Below are positions 52,109 to 59,896 of a DNA stretch of 64,000 nucleotides, in pieces. Under the pieces are notes generated by a model that saw only the letters and a program-made list of their open reading frames with translations, searched no databases and was not told the origin of the DNA. Made by a program: the position numbers and the translations under genes. Numbering within the stretch: position 1 is the stretch's first letter; each line of letters starts with the position of its first letter. The DNA comes from Clostridiales bacterium (lineage in GTDB: Bacteria; Bacillota; Clostridia; Saccharofermentanales; Saccharofermentanaceae): assembly GCA_017617525.1 (NCBI GenBank), contig JAFZWA010000021.1, forward strand, positions 1-64,000, given 5' to 3'.

Positions 52109-52609
52109 ATGAAAACATCTAACAAGACCGGTTATGGCGTCTGGCTCAACCTGACCCTGGCTGCCTGCGCCGTCTTTTTCTTCAGCTGCCTGATGGGCGA
52201 TATCTTCGGTTATTCCGTCTGTGATTTTTACTGGAAAGGGACCCTTTCCAATGAAGGATACTGTTCCGGACTGTCTTTCCTGAGTGACGAAAAGGTCCGC
52301 TTCTACGTATTCCTTACTTGCTTTTACCTTTCCACGATACTGACTTATCCGATCATCTACTGCGTCATAAAACTGATCCTGAACATCAAAAAGGACGTGA
52401 TCTTCGATAAGGCAAATACCCGCCTGATGATGATCATCAGTGCCTGCTGCTTCCTGATCTGCCTGATCTGCATCATCGGAGCGGCCGCTACGTTCTTCCT
52501 CTTCGTTATCTCTCTGGTCGGTCTTTTCGTAGGACTTGTCGTCCAGTGTGTTCGCCTTGTCATGGATAAAGCCATCGATATGCGAAACGAACTGGATCTC
52601 ACAGTGTAA
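52109..52609 (+). CDS. DUF2975 domain-containing membrane protein
   Basis: The 166-aa protein has four membrane helices, with the DUF2975 core (LNIKKDVIFDKANTRLMMII) near residues 92-112. The function is unknown. DUF2975 genes are regularly followed by a small YozG-like HTH gene, as here (12-nt gap). That suggests a membrane protein that senses something and controls the HTH partner. The start at 52109 follows GGAGG; an upstream in-frame start would sit in the promoter. Confidence 0.85.
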   Translation: MKTSNKTGYGVWLNLTLAACAVFFFSCLMGDIFGYSVCDFYWKGTLSNEGYCSGLSFLSDEKVRFYVFLTCFYLSTILTYPIIYCVIKLILNIKKDVIFDKANTRLMMIISACCFLICLICIIGAAATFFLFVISLVGLFVGLVVQCVRLVMDKAIDMRNELDLTV

Positions 52610-52621
52610 GGTGGTGATCAT

Positions 52622-52840
52622 ATGGCAATCATAGTTAACTTAGACGTAATGATGGCAAAGAGAAAGATCTCCTCGGGAGACCTTGCCGAAAAGATCGGGA
52701 TCACCCCGGCCAATCTCTCTATCTTGAAGAATCAGAAAGCCAAAGCCGTCCGCTTCAGTACACTGAACGACATCTGCGAAGCGCTTTCCTGCCAACCGGG
52801 AGATATCCTGGAATACCAGCCGGATCAAAAGGAATCGTAA
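52622..52840 (+). CDS. Small XRE/Cro-type HTH regulator (YozG-like)
   Basis: The 72-aa protein is essentially one helix-turn-helix (SGDLAEKIGITPANLSILKN) with the SCQPGDILEY tail typical of YozG. It should bind as a dimer, and the CGATAA repeats in the operon promoter are the obvious site. The GGTGGTGATCAT leader supplies the SD. Confidence 0.9.
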   Translation: MAIIVNLDVMMAKRKISSGDLAEKIGITPANLSILKNQKAKAVRFSTLNDICEALSCQPGDILEYQPDQKES

Positions 52841-52873
52841 GACCGGCATAAGAACCCGCTAAAGGAGCAAAAA

Positions 52874-54196
52874 ATGGACACGAAAACAAAGCAGGCTGAG
52901 ACCCTGAAATATCTCAGCCTTGGGTTAAGCTACGCTTTTTCATACGCTTACATCTGGCTATTTACCATGCACAGCAATAGCCCTGTCGCGATCACGGTCT
53001 TCCTGACATGCCTTTCTCTCGGAGCGATCCTGTGGCTGGAGATCTCCATCCGAAGACAACATCTTCTCGGGCATTTCACCCCGAACCGTTTCCAGCGAAA
53101 AGAGACGATCTTCTGGGAAGTGATCCTGGTCCTTCTTTCCGTCAGCACCCTCTCCGGTGACATGCAGGCACTGAGTCTTTTCTTCATCCACGTCGTCGCC
53201 ATCTACATGGTGCTTTCCGGAACCGGACATCTTCTTTCCGAACGCACTTCCTGCCTGCTCCCGGCAGACCTTGTGAACGGAGGCATCCGTCTTCCTTTCG
53301 GAAACATCTTCTCCAGGATCCCCACCATCATCGGTTATTTCCGTGGGTCGGACGAGACCGTCGAAGTCGTCCTTCCAGACGGAACGACCGTCGCCGGACA
53401 GAAAGTGAAAAAGCCGGCCGGTTACTCCTTTGGCATCTTTTTCGTACTTGTCATCATCGTCGGATTCTTCTTCGCGGCCCTAGATAACCTTGTGTCCGTC
53501 GACAGCCATTTCGGAGAAGCGGCCATCGCTTTTGACCGCTTCCTCGAATCGCTTACATTCACCGAAGCGTTCGGCAGATTCATCCTGAGTATCCCTGTCG
53601 GAGCGTTCCTTTTCGGACTGTTCCACGGAAGTGTGAAGAAAGATATTTCCACGGAAAAAGCACTGCACGAGAAACTTGAGTCTTCTTGCCCGAAACTGCG
53701 TTTCATGCCGGACAAGATCCTCACCGTAGTTCTTCTTCTCTTCTCCACACTTTACGTGATCTTCTTCATCTCGCAGGCAAGCTACATGTTCAGTGCTTTC
53801 GCGGGAGTCTTGCCGGAAGAATTCACCGCCTCGGAATACGCCGTCAGCGGATTTCACGAACTGATCAATGTCGTGCTCATCAACTTCGCTCTTCTGGCCA
53901 CGATCCGCGTCTTCGGATCTCATGACAGCAAGATCCTTCGAAATCTGAGCGTGGTCCTCATGACCGAAAGCATGCTCTTCGCCACTATCTCCGCGTCAAA
54001 GATCATCCTGTACATGTCGAGATTCGGATACACCTACTCCAGGATCCTCGGCCTCTGGGGAACATCCGTAGTATTCGTAGGATCGATCCTCGCGATCATC
54101 TATCTTGCGAAGAAAAAGCAGACATTCGCACCCTGGATGTGGTACTCCTCAAGCAGTTATGTTTTAACAGCATTTATCACCTGGTGTTTTACATAA
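52874..54196 (+). CDS. DUF4173-like polytopic membrane protein
   Basis: The 440-aa protein has about 11 membrane helices. The segment EYAVSGFHELINVVLINFAL near residue 318 matches the Tyr-Ala-x-x-Gly-Phe core of DUF4173/DUF4153 proteins. The function is unknown. It is the third gene of the HTH operon (SD AAAGGAG, 33-nt gap) and is followed by a large structured terminator. Confidence 0.78.
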   Translation: MDTKTKQAETLKYLSLGLSYAFSYAYIWLFTMHSNSPVAITVFLTCLSLGAILWLEISIRRQHLLGHFTPNRFQRKETIFWEVILVLLSVSTLSGDMQALSLFFIHVVAIYMVLSGTGHLLSERTSCLLPADLVNGGIRLPFGNIFSRIPTIIGYFRGSDETVEVVLPDGTTVAGQKVKKPAGYSFGIFFVLVIIVGFFFAALDNLVSVDSHFGEAAIAFDRFLESLTFTEAFGRFILSIPVGAFLFGLFHGSVKKDISTEKALHEKLESSCPKLRFMPDKILTVVLLLFSTLYVIFFISQASYMFSAFAGVLPEEFTASEYAVSGFHELINVVLINFALLATIRVFGSHDSKILRNLSVVLMTESMLFATISASKIILYMSRFGYTYSRILGLWGTSVVFVGSILAIIYLAKKKQTFAPWMWYSSSSYVLTAFITWCFT

Positions 54197-54200
54197 AAGT

Positions 54201-54283
54201 TGCGCTAAGATAGTTTCTCGTGCTTCGCTTCGAACTTCGTTCTCAGAGGCACTTCGAAAGCTTTCTTAGCGCATTCTTTTTCT
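54201..54283. terminator. Large structured bidirectional terminator between convergent genes
   Basis: TGCGCTAAGA (54201-54210) and TCTTAGCGCA (54264-54273) pair perfectly across a 53-nt interior that contains GTGC/GCAC and several CTTCG/CGAAG pairings. TTCTTTTTC follows on the forward strand. The interior is far larger than in a usual terminator. Confidence 0.65.
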
Positions 54284-54294
54284 AAACCAAGTGA

Positions 54295-54699
54295 TTATTT
54301 GTCAAATACAAAGGCTTTCGGGAGAAGCTCCGAGAGTGTGCAAGGCACTGCTTTTCCATTCTCTTCAACGATGACTCTGAAAGCAGAAAGATCAACATGT
54401 TCGCTTAATACCTGTCGGCACACGCCGCATGGGTAGCATGGATCTTTGGGTTCCTCACCTGAAGGCGCGCCGACGATGGCGATCGCGCTGAACTCTTTTT
54501 CTCCTTCGCTGATGGCCTTGGCAAGAGCGACACGCTCCGCGCAAAGGCTTGGCGAAAAGACGGATGATTCGATATTACAACCGCGGTACACCTTCCCCTC
54601 CTTGGTTACGAGTGCCGCGCCGACGGAGAATCCGGAGTACGGTGCATACGCCATCTTCCGCGCCTCTTTTGCTTCTTTCAGAAGTTTCCCGTTATCCAT
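54295..54699 (-). CDS. cdd: Cytidine deaminase
   Basis: The 134-aa enzyme deaminates cytidine and deoxycytidine. The zinc site is clear: CAERVALAKA near residue 53 and PCYPCGVCRQ near 88. The length is typical of the homotetrameric form. It is the last gene of deoB-deoC-cdd. A GC-rich hairpin precedes its SD, which may lower its translation relative to deoC. Confidence 0.95.
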   Translation of the reverse strand: MDNGKLLKEAKEARKMAYAPYSGFSVGAALVTKEGKVYRGCNIESSVFSPSLCAERVALAKAISEGEKEFSAIAIVGAPSGEEPKDPCYPCGVCRQVLSEHVDLSAFRVIVEENGKAVPCTLSELLPKAFVFDK

Positions 54700-54726
54700 T
54701 TTTCTCCCGCCTTTCTCTTCTTTTTC

Positions 54727-54741
54727 GCGGCCGAAGGCCGC
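54727..54741 (-). other. Intercistronic GC hairpin between deoC and cdd
   Basis: GCGGCC-GAA-GGCCGC, a 6-bp perfect GC stem, closely resembling the hairpin between the Nudix genes. It has no U-tract in the transcription direction. Confidence 0.5.
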
Positions 54742-54758
54742 CCGCGTTTTTAATGCCT

Positions 54759-55409
54759 TTACTTCACCAGACGGCTTGTTCCGAGACGGTCCGCGCCGGC
54801 CTCGATCATGGCCTCCGCGTCAGCAAAATCCTTGATTCCGCCGGCCGCCTTTACCTTCACTTCCGGTGCCGAATATTTACGCAGCAGCGCGACATCTTCT
54901 ACCGTCGCTCCGCCCGTTGAAAAACCGGTCGATGTTTTGATGAAATCCGCCTTGGCCTTGCTGACCAGTTCGCACATCTTGATCTTCTCTTCTTCCGTCA
55001 GCTGGCAGGTCTCGATGATGACCTTCAAGATCACGCCCTCGCAGGCTTCTCTCATCGCCAGAAGCTCGAGATACACGCGGTCGAAATTTCCGTTTTTCAC
55101 GTCACAGAGATTGATGACCATGTCGATCTCCGTGGCTCCCTGACGGATCGCTTCTTTCGCTTCAAAAACCTTCGTCGCCGCCGTGGAATATCCATTCGGA
55201 AAACCGATGACCGTGCACACCGGAAGGCGCCCTTTCAGAAACTGCGCCGCGTCATTGACGTAGCACGGAGGGATGCAGACACTCGCCGTTCCCGCCTCGA
55301 GCGCCGCCTCACAGAGCGCTCTGATCTCGTCCAGCGTCGACGTCGTGCGAAGGAGCGTATGGTCTACTTTCGCGATGATCTTTTTTTCTTCTTCCGTGTA
55401 TTCTTTCAT
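54759..55409 (-). CDS. deoC: Deoxyribose-phosphate aldolase
   Basis: The 216-aa class I aldolase splits 2-deoxyribose 5-phosphate into acetaldehyde and glyceraldehyde 3-phosphate. The Schiff-base Lys is in DFIKTSTGF near residue 150 and the second Lys in KVKAAGGI near 180. It takes the product of deoB upstream (55-nt gap, which contains one AAAAGCAC octamer). Confidence 0.96.
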   Translation of the reverse strand: MKEYTEEEKKIIAKVDHTLLRTTSTLDEIRALCEAALEAGTASVCIPPCYVNDAAQFLKGRLPVCTVIGFPNGYSTAATKVFEAKEAIRQGATEIDMVINLCDVKNGNFDRVYLELLAMREACEGVILKVIIETCQLTEEEKIKMCELVSKAKADFIKTSTGFSTGGATVEDVALLRKYSAPEVKVKAAGGIKDFADAEAMIEAGADRLGTSRLVK

Positions 55410-55464
55410 AAGCTTTCCTCTCTCTTTTTCGGTTATTCTTTCTTCTCGAAAAGCACCTGTCTTC

Positions 55465-56643
55465 TTACTTCTTTCTCATCTCTTTCCAGAAGGATTCACC
55501 GTCCAGATTCGTGGTGTTGATCCCGAAGTAATCACCGATCGTTTTCGCGATGTCCGCGAAGCTCGATCTTGTGCCGAGATCCGTGCCCGGACGGACTTTT
55601 TCACCATATGCCAAAAACGGCACATTCTCTCTGGAATGATCCGTTGACGGAGTCGACGGATCGCAGCCGTGATCCGCTGTGATCATGAGGATATCGTCCT
55701 TCTGCATGCGCGACAGGATCTCCGGCAGGCGGTCATCAAAATACGTCAGCGCCTCGGCATATCCGTGCACGTCATTTCTGTGTCCGTAGAGCATATCGAA
55801 GTCCACGAGATTTACGAAGATCAGACCTTCCTTCTGCGCGTCCATCGCGCCTAGCGTCTGCTCGATACCGTCCTCGTTTCCGGAAGTTCTAACCGACATG
55901 CCCACGCCTTTTCCGGCGAAGATATCGAAGATCTTTCCAACACCGAAGACCGGGATCTTCGCCTCGGTCAGATCATCAAGGAGCGTCGCTCTCGGCGGCT
56001 CGATCGAAAAATCGTGGCGGTTGCTCGTTCTTTCGTAATTCGGATATTCACCGATAAACGGTCTTGCGATCACTCGTCCGACACCGTGCTTTCCCACGAG
56101 CATTTTTCTCGCGATCTCGCAGTAGCGATACAGTTCTTTTACCGGCACGACATCCTCGTGCGCCGCGATCTGGAAAACGCTGTCCGCCGATGTATAAACG
56201 ATGAGGTCACCTGTTTTCACATGCTCCTGACCGTAATCGCGGATAACTTCCGTTCCCGAATAAGGCTTGTTGCAAAGTGCTTTTCGACCGGTCTTTTCTT
56301 CGAATTCCGAGATGACTTCCTCCGGAAAACCATTCGGATATGTCGGCATCGGATCGGGCGAAATAATACCTGCGATCTCCCAATGTCCGATCGTCGTGTC
56401 CTTGCCCATGGAGGCCTCTTCCAGCCTTGCCCACGCGCCGACGCCCTTGCCGTCCGGCTCGTCATACGGAAGCGCGTCCTTGATGCACCCCATGCCGATC
56501 CGTCTCATATTCGCTATGGAAAAAGCACTGTCCTTCGAGCATGCCGCCAGCGTATGCGACCCTTCGTCTCCGAATGCCGCCGCATCCTTTGCGCCGCCGA
56601 TCCCGCAGCTGTCCAGTACAATGAGTATGACTCTTTTGCCCAT
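55465..56643 (-). CDS. deoB: Phosphopentomutase
   Basis: The 392-aa alkaline phosphatase superfamily enzyme interconverts (deoxy)ribose 1- and 5-phosphate. Metal site VLDSCGIGGAKDA at the N-terminus, phospho-Thr in GKDTTIGHWE near residue 82, and ADHGCDPSTPSTDHSRE near 335 are canonical. It is the first gene of the operon with deoC and cdd; SD GAGGAACC. A TATAAT (56689-56684) lies 41 nt upstream. It diverges from the phosphodiesterase gene. Confidence 0.97.
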   Translation of the reverse strand: MGKRVILIVLDSCGIGGAKDAAAFGDEGSHTLAACSKDSAFSIANMRRIGMGCIKDALPYDEPDGKGVGAWARLEEASMGKDTTIGHWEIAGIISPDPMPTYPNGFPEEVISEFEEKTGRKALCNKPYSGTEVIRDYGQEHVKTGDLIVYTSADSVFQIAAHEDVVPVKELYRYCEIARKMLVGKHGVGRVIARPFIGEYPNYERTSNRHDFSIEPPRATLLDDLTEAKIPVFGVGKIFDIFAGKGVGMSVRTSGNEDGIEQTLGAMDAQKEGLIFVNLVDFDMLYGHRNDVHGYAEALTYFDDRLPEILSRMQKDDILMITADHGCDPSTPSTDHSRENVPFLAYGEKVRPGTDLGTRSSFADIAKTIGDYFGINTTNLDGESFWKEMRKK

Positions 56644-56731
56644 GTCGGTTCCTCGTTTTCTTTGTTTACTAAAATCACTTCTTATTATATCGTATAGTTG
56701 AAAGAAATCGACCTTGTCGGAGGATCTTCAC

Positions 56732-57961
56732 ATGCGCAAAAACTTAACGGGACGTCCGATCATCATGATCTCCCTGGACGCCATTTCAGACACTGACATC
56801 AACTATCTCCTCACGCTTCCGAACTTCAAAAAACTCGCTTCCTGGGGACTTCTGCACCGTCAGGTAGACTCGATATTCATCTCGAACACATACCCCGTGC
56901 ACACCAGTATTTCGACAGGTGTCCTTCCTTCGGAACACGGGCTTTTCGATAACGTCATCTACGATCCGTTCAAGGATTCCGAGAAGTGGCGCGCGCACAA
57001 AAAACTCATCAAGGTGAAGACTCTTCCCGAAAGAGCCAGAGAAAAAGGACTCGTTTCCTGCGCCATGATGTACCCCTGCACCCCGGGCGAGAAGATCCGC
57101 TATCACCTGGCCGAGGTCCCGGGCACCGAGAGCATGCTGTTCCGCGGCTTTAAGTTCGTCCACTACAGCTCGACCTTCCGCCTCTGCCCGAAATTCTTCC
57201 GCTACATGAAAAAGTGCAAGTCCTTCAACTACTTCGGCATCGACACCTTTATCGCCTACACCGCGCGAGATCTGATCGCGAAGGAAAAGGCCGATTTTTA
57301 CATGCTGCACCTGCAGGACACCGACCATCAGAAGCACCACACCGGCATCGATTCCGACATCACGAAGAAGTCGATCGAGTACGATGACAAGCTCCTCGGC
57401 AAGATCATCGAAGGCGTCGAAGAAGCCGAAAAAAGAGCCGGCGGCGATCCGGAAAAGGGCATCGAGCATTTCGATATCTTAATCTTCAGCGACCACGCCT
57501 GCTTCAATGTAAAAACGAACATCAAGCCGAATGATCTTCTAAAGGAAGCCGGCATCCCCTTCGAAAATGCCTGGTTCCAGACCGTGAACGGCGCGTGCTT
57601 CCTGCATGTTGCTCCGGATCTTTCTTCCGACGCGAAAAAAGCACTGGACAAGTTCCTTGAAGATTTCAAGAACATGCCCGGCGTAAAACGCGAACTTACC
57701 AAAGAGGAAATGCATGACAGCGGTGCGATCGACGCGGGATTTACGACCGGTTTCACACCGGTTCCGGGAACCACTTTCGGCGCCATGAAAAAAGGCCAGC
57801 ACGGCTATACTCTCGATAACGACGATTACAAGATCTTCTATCTCGAGATCGGCCCCGGCCTCATCAAACCCGACCAAAAAGGCACCGAGACCTCCGGCGG
57901 AACTATCCTCGAAGTCGGCAAAAAAGCGATAGCGCTGGTAGAGAATACAAAGATTAATTAA
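56732..57961 (+). CDS. Alkaline phosphatase superfamily phosphodiesterase/nucleotide pyrophosphatase-like protein
   Basis: The 409-aa cytoplasmic protein (no signal peptide) has the type I phosphodiesterase layout: metal Asp in ISLDAISD, nucleophile Thr in SNTYPVHTSIS near residue 53, QDTDHQKHH, SDHACF and HGYTLDN. It probably cleaves a phosphodiester or pyrophosphate; the substrate is not known. The start at 56732 follows GGAGG; TTG six codons earlier is less likely. It diverges from deoB. A large inverted repeat follows 5 nt after the stop. Confidence 0.85.
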   Translation: MRKNLTGRPIIMISLDAISDTDINYLLTLPNFKKLASWGLLHRQVDSIFISNTYPVHTSISTGVLPSEHGLFDNVIYDPFKDSEKWRAHKKLIKVKTLPERAREKGLVSCAMMYPCTPGEKIRYHLAEVPGTESMLFRGFKFVHYSSTFRLCPKFFRYMKKCKSFNYFGIDTFIAYTARDLIAKEKADFYMLHLQDTDHQKHHTGIDSDITKKSIEYDDKLLGKIIEGVEEAEKRAGGDPEKGIEHFDILIFSDHACFNVKTNIKPNDLLKEAGIPFENAWFQTVNGACFLHVAPDLSSDAKKALDKFLEDFKNMPGVKRELTKEEMHDSGAIDAGFTTGFTPVPGTTFGAMKKGQHGYTLDNDDYKIFYLEIGPGLIKPDQKGTETSGGTILEVGKKAIALVENTKIN

Positions 57962-57965
57962 ATAA

Positions 57966-58043
57966 AGTCCGAAAGATTTTTCGAAGGCGCGATTACGCAG
58001 ACGCGAAGCGTCGAGGACCAGCGCCAAGATTATCTTTCGGACT
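57966..58043. terminator. Large nested-stem element between convergent genes
   Basis: Three stems nest: AGTCCGAAAGAT/ATCTTTCGGACT (12 bp, 57966-57977 with 58032-58043), GGCGC/GCGCC (57986-57990 with 58021-58025), and the hairpin GACGC-gaa-GCGTC (58000-58012). On the reverse strand a T-rich stretch follows (TTTATTTAATT), serving kdgK. The architecture goes beyond a simple terminator. Confidence 0.65.
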
Positions 58044-58049
58044 CTTTGA

Positions 58050-59078
58050 TTATCTTTGTACTCTTCCCGACCCGTCCCCGTTCATCAAGATCTCCACTTC
58101 CTTGACGCTGACGCGGTTAAAGTCACCCGGGATCGAATGCTTCAGGCAGCTTGCCGCTACCGCGAATTCGAGTGCTTCCGTATCATGCTCATACGTGCGA
58201 AGGCCGTAGATCAGGCCTGCCGCAAAGGAATCTCCGCCGCCGACACGATCGACGATATCGCGGATCTCATACTTCTTGCTGACGTAAAAGACCGAACCGT
58301 TGTTGATGCATGCCGACCATCCGTTATGGTCCGCGCTGTGGCTCTCGCGAAGCGTGACCGCGACCTTCTTCACGTTCGGATAATCTGCGAGCACCTTGCT
58401 CGTCAGTTTCTCGTATTTATCAACATCGAGGCTTCCTTCTTCGACATCTACATCGAGCTCGATGCCCAGCGACTTCTGGCAGTCTTCTTCGTTGCCGATG
58501 ACTACGTCCGTATACTTCGTGATCTCCTGCATGATCTCCTTCGCGTCAACTCCGTATTTCCACAGATTCTTTCGGAAATTGAGGTCCACGGAAACGGTGA
58601 TGTCGCGCGCTTTTGCTTCTTTTACCGCCGCGATGGAAAGGTCCGCCGCGGACTTACTGATCGCAGGTGTGATACCCGTAATATGAAGCCAGTCTACCTC
58701 GGCAAAAGCACTGTCCCAGTCAATGTCGGAAGGATTCGCTTCGGCCATCGTCGAACCGGCTCTGTCATAGATGACTTTACTCGGACGCTGGTTCGCGCCT
58801 GTCTCGAGAAAATAGATGCCCATTCTTCCGTCTTTACGGATGATCTTATCCGTTCCGACGCCGAAACGACGAAGCTCGGCGATGCATTCATCACCGATCG
58901 TATTCTTCGGAAGGACCGAAAGGAATTCACACGGCATATTGAAATTGGAAAGCGATACAGCGACGTTCGCTTCGCCTCCTCCGAATGTCGCTTCGAATTC
59001 CGGACTTTGGAAAAAGCGCTCGTTTCCCTTTGTCTTTAAACGCAGCATGATCTCGCCGATCGTCAGTATCTTCTTCAT
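58050..59078 (-). CDS. kdgK: 2-keto-3-deoxygluconate kinase (PfkB family)
   Basis: The 342-aa PfkB kinase has the N-terminal signature [12 protein letters not shown] near residue 34 and the C-terminal signature [18 protein letters not shown] near 278 with catalytic Asp. It phosphorylates KDG to KDPG, the step before the aldolase encoded just upstream (12-nt gap). The genomic pairing makes KDG the probable substrate rather than fructose or ribose. SD GAGGAAG. Confidence 0.92.
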   Translation of the reverse strand: MKKILTIGEIMLRLKTKGNERFFQSPEFEATFGGGEANVAVSLSNFNMPCEFLSVLPKNTIGDECIAELRRFGVGTDKIIRKDGRMGIYFLETGANQRPSKVIYDRAGSTMAEANPSDIDWDSAFAEVDWLHITGITPAISKSAADLSIAAVKEAKARDITVSVDLNFRKNLWKYGVDAKEIMQEITKYTDVVIGNEEDCQKSLGIELDVDVEEGSLDVDKYEKLTSKVLADYPNVKKVAVTLRESHSADHNGWSACINNGSVFYVSKKYEIRDIVDRVGGGDSFAAGLIYGLRTYEHDTEALEFAVAASCLKHSIPGDFNRVSVKEVEILMNGDGSGRVQR

Positions 59079-59090
59079 GGATCTTCCTCC

Positions 59091-59735
59091 TTATTGCTTC
59101 GCGGAAAGGATCTTTTCCTTCGCGCTTTTGCAGAGCTCCGTGATCTTTTCGAAATTGTGCTCACGGATGTCTTTTCCCGTCGCGACGAAACTGCCGCCGA
59201 CGGCAACGATGCTTTTCTCTGAAGCGAACTCGGAAATGTTATCGAGATTTACGCCGCCTGTCGGAAGGAAACGCATATCACGGAAAACTCCCGATAATGT
59301 TTTGATCGCTTTGATCCCGCCGAAAAGATCCGCGGGGAAAAACTTCACGACAGATAATCCGAGAGCTCTTGCCGCCATGATCTCCGTCGGAGTCACACAT
59401 CCCGGAACGACCGCGATGTTTTTTTCTATACACATTTTTACCACTTCTTCGGAAAAACCCGGAGACACGATAAACTCGGCGCCTGCTTCGATCGCTCTAC
59501 TGAACTGATCGGTATCAAGAACTGTTCCCGCGCCGACGATCATGTCGGGAACTTCTTTCTTTACCTTAGCGATCGCCTCCGCCGCACAGGCCGTACGAAA
59601 GGTGATCTCCATCATATCAACACCACCTGCGAGAAGTGCTTTTGCACAGGGAACGGCATCCTCTATGTTCTCGATAACGATGACCGGAACGATGCCGACT
59701 TCTTCTACCCTTTTCATGATGCTGCAACTATCCAT
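59091..59735 (-). CDS. eda: KDPG/KHG aldolase
   Basis: The 214-aa class I aldolase splits 2-keto-3-deoxy-6-phosphogluconate into pyruvate and glyceraldehyde 3-phosphate. Catalytic Glu lies in MEITFRT near residue 42 and the Schiff-base Lys in VVKFFPAD near 135. The start follows GGAGG by 7 nt. It is the first gene of eda-kdgK and diverges from uxaC, with a palindrome between them. Confidence 0.94.
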   Translation of the reverse strand: MDSCSIMKRVEEVGIVPVIVIENIEDAVPCAKALLAGGVDMMEITFRTACAAEAIAKVKKEVPDMIVGAGTVLDTDQFSRAIEAGAEFIVSPGFSEEVVKMCIEKNIAVVPGCVTPTEIMAARALGLSVVKFFPADLFGGIKAIKTLSGVFRDMRFLPTGGVNLDNISEFASEKSIVAVGGSFVATGKDIREHNFEKITELCKSAKEKILSAKQ

Positions 59736-59790
59736 GACAGCGCCTCCGAATATGTGTTTTTAACCTCTGACATTCTAGCATATTTTAGAA

Positions 59791-59805
59791 AAGAATACTA
59801 TTCTT
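59791..59805. promoter_or_regulatory. Palindromic operator candidate between eda-kdgK and uxaC
   Basis: AAGAATACTATTCTT is a perfect 15-bp palindrome centred at 59798, 55 bp from eda and 91 bp from uxaC. It could bind a dimeric uronate-responsive repressor (GntR or LacI type), though no regulator gene is in the window. Confidence 0.45.
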
Positions 59806-59896
59806 GCCACGCTTTTTTCTGTTCTCTTACTGTTCTTTCTGTTATGATGTTGTATAAGGGGATTTCTAAGTAGGGGATCTATTATAGGAGGCGGAT

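Larger units (their letters stand above)
3426..59643. repeat. Dispersed octamer AAAAGCAC, 26 copies across the window
   Basis: Forward copies start at 3426, 7574, 16821, 35717, 38151, 44785, 46231, 48985, 53656, 55449, 56522, 57637, 58704. Reverse copies (GTGCTTTT) start at 12439, 18229, 19427, 28709, 32724, 38509, 39769, 41374, 44770, 46328, 50796, 56277, 59636. About 2 would be expected by chance on both strands. Eleven extend to AAAAGCACTG. Six are intergenic. Counted by eye. Confidence 0.7.

Noticed and set aside
3426-59643. Interpretation of AAAAGCAC as a Chi-like recombination site.
   Set aside because: Chi sites are strongly biased to one strand along a replichore; here copies are split 13 and 13.
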